A stretch of DNA of 64,000 bases, from positions 1,426,001-1,490,000 of the forward strand of contig JAJNNX010000005.1 of the NCBI GenBank assembly GCA_023159155.1, read 5' to 3'. This stretch comes from Ustulina deusta (lineage: Eukaryota; Ascomycota; Sordariomycetes; Xylariales; Xylariaceae). Positions 21,316 through 36,151 of the stretch are shown in pieces. Both the position numbers and the translations under genes were made by a program. The stretch's first letter is position 1; every line of letters starts with the position of its first letter. Under the pieces are notes generated by a model that worked only from the letters and a program-made list of their open reading frames with translations, was not told where the DNA came from and did not search any database.

Positions 21316-23207
21316 ATGGAGCTATTGCGAGCCCTCGTCATCGCGACACCACGCGCAGTCATCCTCGCTGTTTTCTATGTACGTGAAAGCAAGTCAGCGT
21401 TCATTCGATTTGACAACGAATAACAAGGGGTGTAGTGTCTACTCATCGGTGCTTACCGACTGCTTTTCCATCCTCTGAATAGGTTCCCGGGACCAATTGC
21501 TGCGAGATTCACCGACTTCTACGGTGCATTTTTCGCTGCACAGACTGCATTGCATCGCAGAACAAGACAAGATCATCTTAAATATGGTGGGCTGCTTTCA
21601 ATCTCTAATATTATCACCGTCGGGCTCGTATTCACTATCGCCAACAGGATCAGTAATCCGACATGGCCCGAATAAGCTGGTGTTCAACTCAGTCTCGGCC
21701 TTACAAGGTATGGCCCCTGAATTGAGTGATGTATCAAGTCACCGACCTGAAGGGAGAAGCCATATATCAGAATGACCGAGTCACCAAGTCCCGGGCCTAT
21801 CTCGTGTCCCAAAGGGCGCCTAATAAATACAACCTATGGAACGCACTCGACCAAAATCTGCACCGCTCCAAGCGCAAGATTGTCGGCCAGGTTGTGAGCG
21901 ATCGGTCAATGAGAGCTTTCGAACCCACTATGATAGAGGAGGTAGATATTTTTATACACCAGATCCTACTGGCATCCCAGGCTGATACTCCAGTCAACAT
22001 AGCCGAGCGTTGCAAGTGGCTCGGCATGGATATCATAGGGCATCTCTCATTTGCCTACCCTTTAAACCTCCAAACAGACCCTCTCCACAGGTTTATTATT
22101 AAGTCAGCAGCTACGGCAAATTACTTCCTGAACATTAACATGCAAATGCCATCCTTAGCCTTGCTTCGCGCAGAGCTTTTCATCTATTTGAGAGCTGTAA
22201 TGCGTGGGAAAAGCTACCTCCGCACCATCCAGAAGATGATCAAGGCCCGTCTGGCTAGAGATAAGCACGCTGAGCAGGACTTTTATTCTTTCGTTGCCGA
22301 CGAGATGGCTATATCCGAGAATGATTCTATTTGGAATAGTGAAATATGGTCTGAAGCTATCTTCTTTCTTACTGCAGGTAGGTGTTTTCTTCGATTGCTT
22401 TGTCGTGGATTGCAGCCAACGATCTCTTCTGTCACGGAAAAAAAGACGCCATTAATTCCGTGAGAGAATTAACGGTAGATATGGCACTCCGCGACATCTT
22501 CCCTGGCTAGGCAAATTATATGTACTAATGCTACGGCTTTGGTAGGTGGAGATACTACTTCAACTGGCATTAGCGCTTTGTTCTTCTATTTGGCGAGGAA
22601 CCTACGATGTTACCAACTACTTGCAGAAGAAATCAGGGCAGCTTTCCACACTGGTACTGGAATAAAGAATGGTCCCCAGCTTGCCAGCTGCTCTTATTTA
22701 CGCGCGTGTTTCGATGAGGCATTGAGAATGTCGCCCCCGATCACCGGCACTCTGTGGCGCCAGCAGGCAGACTATCGAGGAGGAGATTCCGAGCCTCTTG
22801 TTGTTGATGGGCACATTATACCCCCTGGTACGCAAATTGGTGTCAATACATACTCACTCCATCATAACGAACAGTACTTCCCGAGCCCCTTCGAATACAT
22901 ACCGGAGAGATGGCTTCCCGGCCATGCCGAGTATCAAACGACGAACAGGAGCGCTTTCGCCGCCTTCTCTGTTGGCCCCCGAGGATGCGCCGGCAAAGCC
23001 ATGGCCTACCTTGAAGCGAGCCTAGTTATTGCGAAGACACTTTGGTATTTTGACTTCGAGGAGGTAGTCGACAACATCAAAGAGACTAGTCAGCTCAATG
23101 ATGACCAAGGGAACGAATACCAGCTCAACGATATCGTGGTTTCTACCCACGATGGTCCATGGCTAAAGTTCTCCCCACGTCCCGCATGCGCGACTGACCT
23201 TGCGTGA
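21316..23207 (+). CDS. Cytochrome P450 monooxygenase
   Basis: Model: exons 21316-21378, 21436-21586, 21648-21707, 21760-22377 and 22546-23207; 517 aa, a normal length. The N-terminus is a membrane anchor (about 5-35) that ends in the proline-rich hinge FHPLNRFPGP, which becomes visible only with acceptor GTGTAG at 21435. Later landmarks are the I-helix AGGDTTS (297-303), the ExxR pair Glu355/Arg358 in DEALR, PERW, and the haem loop FSVGPRGCAG with Cys445. Middle-section residues (DRVTKSRAYL, HRSKRKIVG, SDRSMRAFEP) place it among fungal P450s of the group often annotated as benzoate-4-monooxygenase- or isotrichodermin-hydroxylase-like. The substrate cannot be told. It would sit in the ER membrane and use NADPH-P450 reductase. 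It has all catalytic residues and no breaks. Neighbours are the SAT4-like gene upstream and a HET gene downstream on the same strand. Confidence 0.92.
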
Positions 23208-23682
23208 AAAAAATCCTAATATTTTCTCCAAACCCTTCGAAGAGCCATCTCGCATGTTAATCGGCATATTTCGCTCTGATCGGTGCCTTGATTGTTCAAT
23301 TTTGTTGATCATCGCTATCTAATACTGCACCTGGTTGTATTATAACTATTCATCCTTCTCATTCTCTTCATCTCTCCCGTACACAACAAGACTGATAAAT
23401 CTCGGTTATTGCTTAAACATATCCAGCTGTTTCTATTATCGTTGACCTTGACCATGTTGAAATGCGGGGAAGGACTTTTGATTCTTACAGTTCCTAATGG
23501 AGCCCCACAGGCTCGATGCAGCGCCACTTAGTCAAGCCTAATGAGCACAAAAACTACAACTCTTACCCATCTTCTCAGTAGGGCAGCATCTCAACAAAAG
23601 CCTACTGTTGCTGCTAAGTAACCTTTATTTGGCTGCGGGCAACTTGTCTAGATCTTGTCAGGGAAAAGGTTCGAATACCCCG
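23208..23682. other. Intergenic stretch between P450 and HET gene
   Basis: About 475 bases. It serves as the 3' region of the P450 and the promoter of the HET gene. No other feature was seen. Confidence 0.6.
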
Positions 23683-25694
23683 ATGGAAGGAGTCTCTCTC
23701 GGCAATAGTGAGACCTCGCCATGCTCCCACTGCAACAACCTTCAACGAACCGACCCCAGGGGGCGTTCCTGGCGTCTGGAGACGAGACTAACGAGTCTCG
23801 AATCCTCTGCAAATTCGGGCTGTCGGTTTTGCAAGCTCCTTGTCTCCGGCATAGATGTCTGCGTGCCAGCATGGGAACCTCAAAAGCGAGCCAAAAGTGA
23901 CGTCTACGAGTATGAGGCAGAGCTTCCCTTCCAAGGGCTCACTCTCAACCTCGACTGGCATGGAGCCAACAACGCCCGAACGCAGGCCTCCGTAGACTTT
24001 TTCACTCTACACCGTGGGGACGCCAGTCTAATAATGTATTACTTCGGTACGGGGCTGATCTCTTTCCAGCGAATACGTGCCCTTGGACTTGCATCAATGT
24101 AGGCTCCGATATCTGTGGCGATACTTCCTCGGAGGCCGGTTTCGCGCGGTCATCGCAATGGATACGGGAATGCACGCAGTCTCACGTCGTTTGTAACAGT
24201 CGTCGATCCACTCCATTGCCTAGCCGAGTGGTAGATGTCGGTGACTCTGACCGCGCTCAAATCAAGCTATATGAGACGCAAAATGAGCCCGCGAGGTATA
24301 TGTGTCTGAGCCATTGCTGGGGTACGGCACAGATAATCAAAACGACGACGGCAACTCTCCAGCAACACAAGAAAGGCATCCCCTGGGCCGGCCTGTCCAC
24401 GACGTTCCAACATGCGATCACATTCGCGCGAAAGCTGGGGATTCGGTATGTCTGGATTGATTCTCTCTGCATCATCCAAGATAGCGACGATGACTGGCGC
24501 GCCGAGTCCTCGAGAATGGCCACTATTTACGAGAATTCGTACATCACCCTCGCCGCGACGAAGTCTGGAAGTGGCGCTGGCGGTTGCTTCTCGGTTGCCT
24601 CTCTGGAGTGCAAAGCCCAAGAGTTCAAATGTTACGATGATCGCGGAGTGCCCCATCCGATCTATGTCCGCAGAAATCTCCACGATGACCACACCATTGG
24701 CCCCGACAACAACCCGTTACTGAAACGCGGTTGGGTTTTCCAAGAACGCCTGTTGTCGCCACGCGTCCTCCATTTCGGGGCGCAAGAGCTGTACTGGGAA
24801 TGCATGGAGGCCGTGGCGTGCGAATGCTCCTACCTGCAAGGCAGCAAGGAGGAAGAAAGCCAGCGACTGTCCTCGGTCTCTGGCTTTCTCCTCAGGCACA
24901 TGCTGGGGAAAATATCTCACGGCATCAAGCTGTCCTCTCAATCACCCCAGGTGTTGAGAGATAGATGGCACGAGATCGTCGAGGAATACTCCTATCTGGA
25001 CCTCACCTTCGAAAAAGACAAGTTCCCCGCCCTCTCCGGCATCGTGAAACAGATGCAGCGTGTCAGGGACGGGCGGTACCTAGCGGGGCTCTGGGAAGAT
25101 AACTTGATCGATGACCTCTTGTGGAAGACTTTCGCTTTATCGGCGGAGAGGCCGTCGAAGTGGCGGGCGCCGACCTGGTCGTGGGCATCTATAAACGGCA
25201 GGGTTCAATACGTTTCTGACTCCGACGAGGTCAAGCAAAACTTCGCGGAGATTCTGGACATCGAATGCACTCCCCTCGCTGTCGACAGCACATCCGAATT
25301 AGCCTCGGCAACCCTTGTTATATCGAGCCATCTGGTAGCCGCAGTTCTCCGCAAGAATCTAAATACGAACAGCGCCCCGTCGTTGCTGTACCGTTACACA
25401 CTTGAGACCACTGATGGGGAGAGCTATGGGTTTCAAAGCGACTACACCCTTCCTGATGACGACCACGTAGGAGAGACTGTGTACTGCTTATGGATAAGTT
25501 GTAGAGGGTCTGATACTTCGTATTGGCTCTGTTACTGCCTAGTTTTGAGATGCGTTGATGCCGCTCAGCAAATCTACGAACGGCTTGGGCTAGCATTCAT
25601 AATGAGATTCCCGCAGCACTCATCTCAACCTGATGGTGAGGGCCAGGTCCCTTTTAATCCAGGAACAGAACGCGCCACGGTCAAGATTAGGTAG
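23683..25694 (+). CDS. HET-domain (heterokaryon incompatibility) protein
   Basis: Model: exon 23683-24013, intron 24014-24069 (56 nt, GTGGGG..CCAG), exon 24070-25694; 651 aa. The N-terminal segment has the CSHCNNLQ and SGCRFCKLL cysteine pairs typical of one HET subfamily, then PLPSRVVDVG. The HET domain (PF06985; about 185-340) is complete: YMCLSHCWGT (around 188-196), RYVWIDSLCIIQDSDDDW, MATIYENSYITLAA, then KRGWVFQERLLSPRVLHFG. The C-terminal part has RAPTWSWASI, also usual for these proteins. HET domains drive non-self recognition and programmed cell death in heterokaryons; a role for this copy is inferred only. The intron is uncertain: a 23-nt GT..AG alternative (24047-24069) also fits the frame but is too short. 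An in-frame ATG exists at 23608, but 23683 directly precedes the conserved part. Confidence 0.88.
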
Positions 25695-25873
25695 TAGCGA
25701 ACATCCGGTAGTTAGGTGATAGCATTAGAAGCAGCCAGCTGGGGATATATGTCATGATCGACGTTATTATTACACGACCAGCAACGATCTCTTCGAAAAT
25801 ACAAAAACCGACACGCCGAGATCTCCATGTAGCATTTGTATGCTGTGCTTCTTTATAAAATTCAGTACGGTCC

Positions 25874-28006
<2,133 letters not shown>

Positions 28007-30508
28007 GGCGGAAGAATGCAGGAACAATGAGGCGAATGAGGGGCACCAACAACACGTGGGTATGGTCGTACCTGTGCCAAATTAAGTTCTAGTTTAAAAA
28101 AAGAAGCAAGACGAGAACAATGGGCAACTAAATTCCCAATAAATAACACAGGGATGTCGGAAGAGGAGGTTATTATAGTGTATATTAGCAGGCATTCGAG
28201 CTGTGTGATAAATTCAGATGCCTGGTCCCGAAACGTCGGTTCGTGTCGTCGACCATAAACAGCTAAGTCGGCAGGCGATGAGAATCACACGGCACAAAAA
28301 GTCGGGAAATGCATCTCTGCATCTCCACTGAAAGGATGGCGTGCAAGGAGGCCGCTGGTTGGCTGACATGACGCCAACTGGGGACTGGTTGGCATTCTAG
28401 CTGTGCAAAGGATAGAGTGACACGGCGCGCGTGGGACCGGGCTCACGACACGGGTAGTTTTTCACATCGATGATTGATGCGACGAGAGGGGAGCAAATGA
28501 GATGGGGGAGACGATGAGCCTTGAATCGTCAGGCGGCCGACGCTCGTCTGGGAGAAGAGAGGTACGGGATCTCATCGCGGTAGTGAATAGCGGGGCCGAA
28601 GCCTCGGGGCACCTATCATTCTGTGGATAAAGCTGTCATCACGGCTATAGTCCTCGGGAAAGAAATAAATGGGGCACTTTTTACTGGCCATAGTACCTTA
28701 CTGTACACTGCCTTAGGTACGTACTAAGGTACCTTTGTCTAGGTATTACCTAGTAGGTTTAAACACCTTCACTATAGAAAGTGTTATATATAACAGGTTT
28801 TAAAACTAAATAAATTCCAGCAATTATATTACATTAGGAAATGAGTTAATTTTTCAGAAAATATTCTTTATTTATTTTTCAAATGACGAGTCAGGGCAGA
28901 AACTGTGCTTGTGTGATGAAGACATTTCGACCTGGGAAAAACAGAGACGGACTTTTTTGAGCCACTGTAGACAGTCTGGTGCGGGCACTATAGCCTCGCG
29001 TAGCCAGTCGCCTGGAAAGGTTATTGGTCATCACTTCCCTAGGCCCAAGTACCGCCTCATGGGTGTTCTGATCTGTGTAAGTGCTCGAGGGCATATTTTG
29101 AAGATTGCCTAGCTCGGCTTAGTTACCTATGCGCCACAACCCCATCTCATAGAGCATCAGAGCGCATCACCGCCAAAGAGGATGGATGATGGGCACTCTT
29201 CGTTGTGGTCGTTTGTATTCATACTTGGCTACTTGCGAGTAAGCACCTCAATACAGACGCCTTCCGGGTTGCTGATTCGCGAGTCGTACCATATGATTTT
29301 TGTATAGGTGTACTGGAAGGCAACTGTCTTAGTTGCCATGGCTGTGCGGTGTGGTGAAACCCAGTGTGGTAACTAAGTACCTAGGTACCTACCTGAATAA
29401 ATGAGTGACTGAGGTAGGTATCTAGTAGCAATGCAGAAAAGCGTAGTGCGCGAATACAATCCCCAGATAAACTAGTGTATGACGAACTACTCATTCTCAG
29501 ATAAACATTGGGATCTCGTCGTTATCGTTACATCAACACTAAGTACTCTAAGCTGGGATTTTAGGAGCAGTTTCTTACTTTCCTACGACCGTACCTGTCT
29601 CTATATACCCTATAAAATACCTACTAGGTATTGTAGGTTACATTTATTTACCTACGTATGCTAGTAGGTGATTCATCAGGGAGTACGTAGAGGTAAGTAT
29701 GGGCATAAATTCGGAGCACAGATATCTCCGGTCACTTCCTTATTTCCGGCGTTAGACCATTGTCGTGTAAATTAGGTAGGTAGTCTATACACTAGATAGG
29801 ACATAATTAACCTAGCTACCATCTAGGTTAGTCACGTTTGATACAACCCAGTAAATGCTCATCCAGGCAGGTTGTTCGGCCTTATTTGCCAGACGCTGGA
29901 GTTGAAGGGCCGTTAAGTCATGGTTTCGTCGTGATCCCTTCACACTAGCAACCTACACTACAGCACTGCTGTGTCTTTCTTATACATACCTGGTACCTCG
30001 CAGCGAGACTAGAGGCGGTTAAGCTACCATTAGATCCTAGCGCCGATTGCCCCATCTTCAGCGTCGACGTTGGTTCAAAGTGTCTCGTTTCTTCCACGCA
30101 TAGCTCAGACAGTTATTCGGGACTTTATCGTCATCTCGAGCTGAGCGCTCAACCAAGCAATGGGCGATAGGAATCAGTATGCAGGGAGCCAACACCATGC
30201 CAATTATGAGAACTAACAATTACAGCGACGTCTGCTAGATCCCTGCTCAGGGGCATTATGCGCAAGTTGGATGAGAATCCACTACGATCTACACTGCACA
30301 TTCCTCCCCTGTCTCCCTTCGCATAACACGATGGCGCTCCCCCATCCCTGAAGAGGTAGGTAGCTCGGGAGGATCTCGCGCAGGATGGCTTCAAGTCGAT
30401 GGCCGTAGAGTAGAGTCCCAAACATAAGTAGGGCGTGCTTTGCTCAGACTAGGTAATTCGTTCTGTTCGCTAGATTTGCTGATACCTTCGCTAATCTTCG
30501 TCGTCAAT
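28007..30508. other. Intergenic stretch, about 2.5 kb, rich in TAGGTAC words
   Basis: This is the divergent promoter region between the FAD monooxygenase and the DUF4185 gene. From about 28690 to 29830 there is a concentration of palindromic words: CCTTAG-GTACGTA-CTAAGG near 28711-28729, GTACCTAGGTAC at 29377-29388, and several TAGGTAGG/TACCTAC copies. Positions 28740-28880 are strongly AT-rich. No gene was recognised. Confidence 0.55.
29377..29388. repeat. 12-bp perfect palindrome GTACCTAGGTAC
   Basis: A self-complementary word in the gene-free stretch, one of many related TAGGTAC/GTACCTA words in the intergenic parts of this window. Confidence 0.9.
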
Positions 30509-31978
30509 ATGACGTGGTCAGGCTGTTTTCTTCTTGGTTCATTGCTTCTACAAGGCGTTTCCTCTACCACCCTTCCAAAGAGGGCGTTTACGCCGACGGT
30601 AAAAAGCGCTACTCTAGTAGGGAACGTCGCTGATCCGGCGATCAACCGAGATTCGTGCGGGGCAACCCGGATCGGTGACCGTAATTTCTGGACGTGTCGT
30701 GATAGCCAGCCCTTCGATAGCACCGGTGTCCCGACTTTGCCGATATGGTCAACATCTGCGAGCTGGTCTAATTTCAATACCGACGGAACTCCTGCGCTTC
30801 TGCAGTACGGTGGCGGTGGCAGCCGGGTCCCTTATTTCCCCTACACGGCGGGCGAATGTAACGGTAACAGCGCGGGCTCATGCGATGATGGTTCTCGCTA
30901 TGCTATTTGGCCGGACAGTCCTCCTTTGGTGACGTCTACTGTTAATAATGTCGTTACCGCGTACACATGGATTCGTAAATCACATATTAATCCGGAGGTG
31001 TGTACAAGAACAGCCAACGTTCACATCTTTTTCTCCCCCTGTTAAGCCATTGTGTTGCATATTAATCGTTTCACAGTGAGTACATGTTTATCTAGAGTCG
31101 AGAGCCACTCTGGATGATCCTGGGAGGCGGGACTCTTCGGCCCTGAACAACATGTTAACACTTATACGACTTTAGCCTCAGCACGAATGACCCAGACCCG
31201 GCGACTTCGCTCTACAAGATGATATCTGTCATCGACGATTCGGATCGAAATGCCTTACCAACAGTCAGTCTCGTGGATGAGAACTTTTGGCTCTATGGCT
31301 CTATCCCCTACGGTGCTTATGGTAACGTGATTCAAGATGGCATTGTCTATCTGTTTGGTAAGCCATCCAATGGCGTTGTCTCTTTGGCAAAAGTTCCTGT
31401 AGGCTCTATCGAAGATAAATCCCAGTATCAGTACTGGGTCAATGGCGGGTGGACGTCAAGCATGCCGCGTATTAACGACGCGAATATTAGCATTCCCAAC
31501 GTGAGTGCAGGTGGGCAGGGAACTTACTATTTTTCAACTTACTGGAATAAATGGGTGTGGATTGGCCAGGTAAGTTTCTTGAAGCCCTTTAATCTTGGTC
31601 ACGAGTGTCGGCTGTAGATACGGTTGAGCTCAGTTGTCTATTTCCAGCCGCTAGCGCAAAATCGCAACTCCCCGCGATAGTCATAGTAAGTGGGCGGTAC
31701 TGACGCCTAATCTCTCATCACAGGCTGGCATCAGCGTCTCTGCTGATTTCTTCATTACCACGGCTGATTCGATCACGGGGCCGTGGGAGAGCCCCGTCAA
31801 CTTCTACTCGGGCCAGACCGGCAGTTATGCCCTTGGAGCGTACTCGCTCCAGGCCCACCCAGGACTCAACCCAGACGGCACCTCAACTAACGAAATCTAC
31901 ATTACACACACGAAAAGCGATGCCTTCCAGAACACCGTCTTATATTCCACACCACTTACCCATATTCAATGGAACTAG
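30509..31978 (+). CDS. Secreted DUF4185-domain protein
   Basis: Model: exons 30509-30999, 31176-31569 and 31724-31978; 379 aa. It begins with a signal peptide (MTWSGCFLLGSLLLQGVSS, residues 1-19). DUF4185 (PF13810) resembles five-bladed beta-propeller carbohydrate-active enzymes. Its motifs include NFWTCRDSQ near the start, ENFWLYGSIPYGAYGN, GIVYLFGK and SADFFITTADSITGPWE near the end. The protein is probably extracellular and may bind or cleave polysaccharide, but no activity is established for the fungal family. The introns (176 and 154 nt) are longer than most here. The first uses a weak GTGTAC donor that was chosen because it alone restores the frame to LSTNDPDPATSLYKM, so a missed small exon is possible. 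An earlier in-frame start at 30440 would destroy the leader. Confidence 0.75.
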
Positions 31979-34900
31979 ATCATTCATACTGGTTGGTCAC
32001 CCTGTCGGTGGTTCATGGGCAAGGGAACCGGTGCAGTTGAAGTAAGGAATTACACTTTACTTCAACGCTGCCGTCGGTTCCCTTACCGTATGCCACCGCC
32101 TCACTTTTGGGCGGGTTATATTCCGCGAGACGGGTGCAGGGACATATTGCTTCGTTCTTCGCCTCAGCTAGCTCTATTCATTTTGGATAATTCTTTGAAT
32201 AATGAATAAGTATCTTTCATGTACATATACCGAGTTTTCTCTCAGATTTAGCGGGTGCGCCTTGATCCTTACCTGTATATAGTCTCTTCCTGCCACCCAC
32301 CTGCCCTGTACCTAATCTCCCCGCTATTGGTAACGGGCTGAGCGAGAGTTTGGGGAATATACTCGATTGACGAATAATCTTGTATGGTACCAATAAGTCC
32401 GTATGGCTACATTCTAAACTTCGACAACAAAGCGGAAATACCAGATCTATATACAACTAATTACCCGCCCTCGGCAATTGTCTTAACTAAGCGAGGGCCG
32501 AATAGCTAGCTTATTGAAGGCCGAGACAAGCTGTATTGATAAACTCCATTCGGTGTCTTACCTTCGCGTAGTCCCTCCTGGCCGCGTACACCTTCCGTTC
32601 AACACTTCATGCATGTTTCCCAACGCAGCGCAATTGAGGAACCATATCCGACAGATTACGTGTTGTCCAAAAAGTTTGGTTGAATTTAGTGCAAAGGTTA
32701 TTTGAAGACATGTTCTTCGCTAGGTACGCATGGCAACCACCTTTAAGGACTATGTTAAGTCTTGAAACCCAAATAAATAAGGCCGAACAAAGAAATGACA
32801 AACCCGACGTTTAACTACACTTTGGTTTTTTTCTCATTTTTTTTCTCTTAATTAATGTGTAATCACCCGTTGAAAGTCTCACAAAACCGCGTCTCATGAG
32901 TGCAATGGCCAAAGCTAGAAATTATTAATTATTGCTCTTTCTCGGCATTTCTAACGCTTCTAAAACCAGCTAATCTAGATCGGAGAGGGACGCGATGCGC
33001 GGTGTGCATTGCGCGATCGGAAGCTTCCCAGAAAACATTTACTCATACATGCCCGAGCTTTAACTTCAGTTGAGCCGGTAACTCTCTATCCAACCTAAAA
33101 CCTTCAAGTCAAAATGGTTAAGCAAACGGGTAAAGGAGTAAACCGGAATCCAAACTTTCACTGGGCAACTGCCAAAACTTGCCAAGATCATTGGCTGGTT
33201 GGCGGATTGACGACTGCGCCGTGGTGGGGTTTCCAGGCTCAAGTGTTCTGCCCTTAGTTGTGCACTTGGCCGTGGTTGAGGAGGCTGGAGATTTCCCCGG
33301 CTGTGCTAGGGTACGCAATGCATCGATTGCAGCTTTCGTCTGGGTTGAGGCCATCTTCTTTATTTGCTCTACTGTAGCGAGAAGGGTTTTTAGCTGGTCA
33401 CTGGGTGGGGATTTATATAGAGGGGATTACTATGGAAGTCCAATTTAGATGTTAAGATTGAAATAAAATAGCTGTTCGATGATCAAGGACGGTGTTTGAG
33501 TGACTTGTTCTCGTCATTCAACCTCCCAGCCCTGTCATATGATCACTTTTTCCAGAAAATGAGGGTGTTTGTTTCTTGTCAGCAGAGTTTCTATTAGAGA
33601 CTTCTAATTTTACGTCAACATGAAGTGACTAGGTTAAATCAACGTAGGTTAGATAATCCAGCGACAACTAGCTATTACCTGCCGAAAATCAGGGCACTTC
33701 TCTGCAGGTATCAGAAAATAGCGCTGACCCTTAACTCTAAGTACATATAGGCAGGGACGCGTCAAAACATAATAGGTAAGCATAACTTCGATCCATTTTT
33801 GACAGCAGCAGATCATTCCATGCATGCATGTAGGGTCCAAAGAATGGGACCTCGCCCTAGTTGAAGCGGGTCGATCCTCTCGCCCCCGTCCTTGGAACTT
33901 TATTGGATTACTACCTCTACACTAGGGAACCTGAATCGTGACGGCAATGCGAGTCCGTAGATATGCGATGTTGTTTCTAGTGCTGTAACTCTTGCTCATG
34001 CTAGAGTGACATCATCTTTGTAGCTAGAATGGTGCGGGGCATCCCCTGCTATGACGTACGATGGTTTGAGATATTTTGTGTTGTCGCCCAAAGTACGTAA
34101 CTGGATTGATGTCATTCGAATGCAGATTGGGGAGAGATTGGGATTATCCAGCTGCGATGGCGAGGATACGATGCTGGCCAGGCTCTGATTTATCATATGC
34201 GACAATACTGACCATTTTTCGAATGCTCTTTTTTCTCGTTGACACAATCCACAAGACTGGTGATCTAACTATAACTACGAGTAGTCTTGATCACTGATGC
34301 GCCTACTATACCAGATATCTAGAGCAGCCCAGCGAGCAACGCGCCGATCTGGAAGTGGAGGAGTAGTATTCACCGTGGAGGGCCAAAGGACTCACCTCAA
34401 TTTTCACAAGATCCCTGCCGGAGTTTTGGGATCAGAGAACAACGAGAGATGGATATCAAAGCGCGCGAGCGAGGAGAGCGGGGCTTTCGGACATCGAGGA
34501 TCTCGAGGATCGGAAGAGTTGAGACTTCTTGCGAAGTTCTAATGTATCTCCGAAGTCTAACATATTCGCCCGATGAATGGTCAAGGAAGGTTCGGAATTG
34601 TTGGAAAAGTATATCGAAAGGATGGTAGGTGACATAAAATCGTAACGTGGTAGGTCCGGATGCGGAAACCATGGAAAAGGCACACGAAGTCGAATGAGAG
34701 CATGAACTTGCAAGGAAGACGAGGATGTGCCAGGGTGCAAGATGCCCGTGATTCGGTAATTCGTTTGCGAGCTCTAATCAGGTACGGGATAAGATGGATT
34801 ATGGATGTATGTGACTTTGCATCGTTATGTCGGGCCAGGGGATTGAGAAGAGGCAAGAGGCGAATAATACCTAGGTATGTAGGTAGCAATTTGATTCGGT

Positions 34901-36151
34901 TCGATTTGATGTCTTACCGGAAAATAAAGCAAGTAAGTTTAAAATATAGAGCATCTCGACCTTATTCGCCATGTTGCAAGCTCAGTGATTGTGTAATGTA
35001 CAAAGAAGGTATGGTGTAAAATGTAGGATTAGATGATTGGTCAAGAAAACATAATATTTTGAGGAGGAACTGGAAGAGGTTTGAAGAGTCTTGGGTTCGA
35101 TCTCGTGAGTCGGGGTGGACAAAGGACGCACTTAATAAAAGAATTGACATGTGCTTGCAAAAGGTCGCTTGCATCACGCCAAGCTAGTACCATTCCACTT
35201 TAGGAATAGATAGCGGAGATCACACTCTGTCGCCTTACATAGTACTCAGTACATGATAAGAGGAGCTGGAAATGTAGCAGTACTTGTGGGTACATCGCAC
35301 ACTAAGCTAAGCCACCTGCAGTAATGTACCAACAGGTCTGTTTTGGGGGGGAGTGACATTCTCATCCCCAGATGATAGGCGCTCCATGTCTACAATACTA
35401 TCCATCTCCATGTCTCAGTGTCTCGGATTCGAATCGGCAGAAAACCAGGATTATCCATTGTACATGTCCGTGCTGTAAGCAATTGGCGGGCGGCTCGCGC
35501 TTAAGTAGGCGATGTGGCGGCTGAACATGGCCAACCTCAAAATCTCCAAATCTCAGTATCGCAGCATGCTGGGAGCTTCATTCCATCACCGTAGACTATC
35601 CTCGCCCTTTAAACTCGTCGGCAAACCATGCGCCCGGACAACGCGTACGTAGGCTGTTAGCTTCAATGACGTAGGAGGTTTTTGGTGAGTCTAGAGGTCT
35701 CTGTTGACGATTTCCTAAACGAGGACGTGTTGTCAACCTTAATCTCGAGCGTGATTGTGGTTGTCCGGTCTGTCCATATAAGCGCGTCGTCCCTCCCAGC
35801 CCTCCTCTCCTCCTCCATCTCCTTCTCATCTTCATCTCGCACTTCAATCGTCTTCGTCTAGCAAAGCAATCGCGTTCCACGCATCAACACATTCACGCAT
35901 CGACAGCCTGCATTGAACTGCCTACTACTGCTTCGTTTTGTCTGCATCGCATTCAATTCCCATCATCATCAAGAAACTGCAACTGAACCTGCACCCGCTT
36001 CTGCGTCTGCATCTGCAACAACCACAACACAATAAACAGTAACAACAACACCCACCGCAACAGCAACCACCGCTGCAAATACATCACCGTTGATCCATCA
36101 ATCCGTCTATTCATCCTTCCATCCATTGATTGAGCCTTCTTGTTGACCATC
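31979..36151. other. Intergenic stretch, about 4.2 kb
   Basis: It contains one weakly supported small ORF (33118-33354, listed). The remainder gives only chance frames. From about 35780 onward it becomes pyrimidine- and CAA/CAACA-rich, which fits the promoter and long leader of the Ulp1-like gene. No transposon ends or RNA genes were recognised. Confidence 0.5.
33118..33354 (-). CDS. Possible small hypothetical protein (78 aa)
   Basis: ATG-led frame in a good start context (AAGATGGCC). About 60 bases upstream on the same strand is a TATA-like CTATATAAAT (33411-33420). The translation begins MASTQTKAAIDALRTLAQ, which would form an amphipathic helix, and then turns Ser/Thr/Pro-rich. No family is recognised and there is no intron. 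It may be a real short gene or chance. The nearest genes are over 1 kb away on both sides. Confidence 0.3.
   Translation of the reverse strand: MASTQTKAAIDALRTLAQPGKSPASSTTAKCTTKGRTLEPGNPTTAQSSIRQPANDLGKFWQLPSESLDSGLLLYPFA

Noticed and set aside
24047..24069. 23-nt GT..AG intron in the first HET gene
   Set aside because: Too short for a fungal spliceosomal intron; the 56-nt alternative keeps the same phase and frame.
31646..31686. Extra exon between TTTCCAG and GTAAGT inside the second intron of the DUF4185 gene
   Set aside because: It has an in-frame stop in the phase required and would leave a following intron of about 38 nt.
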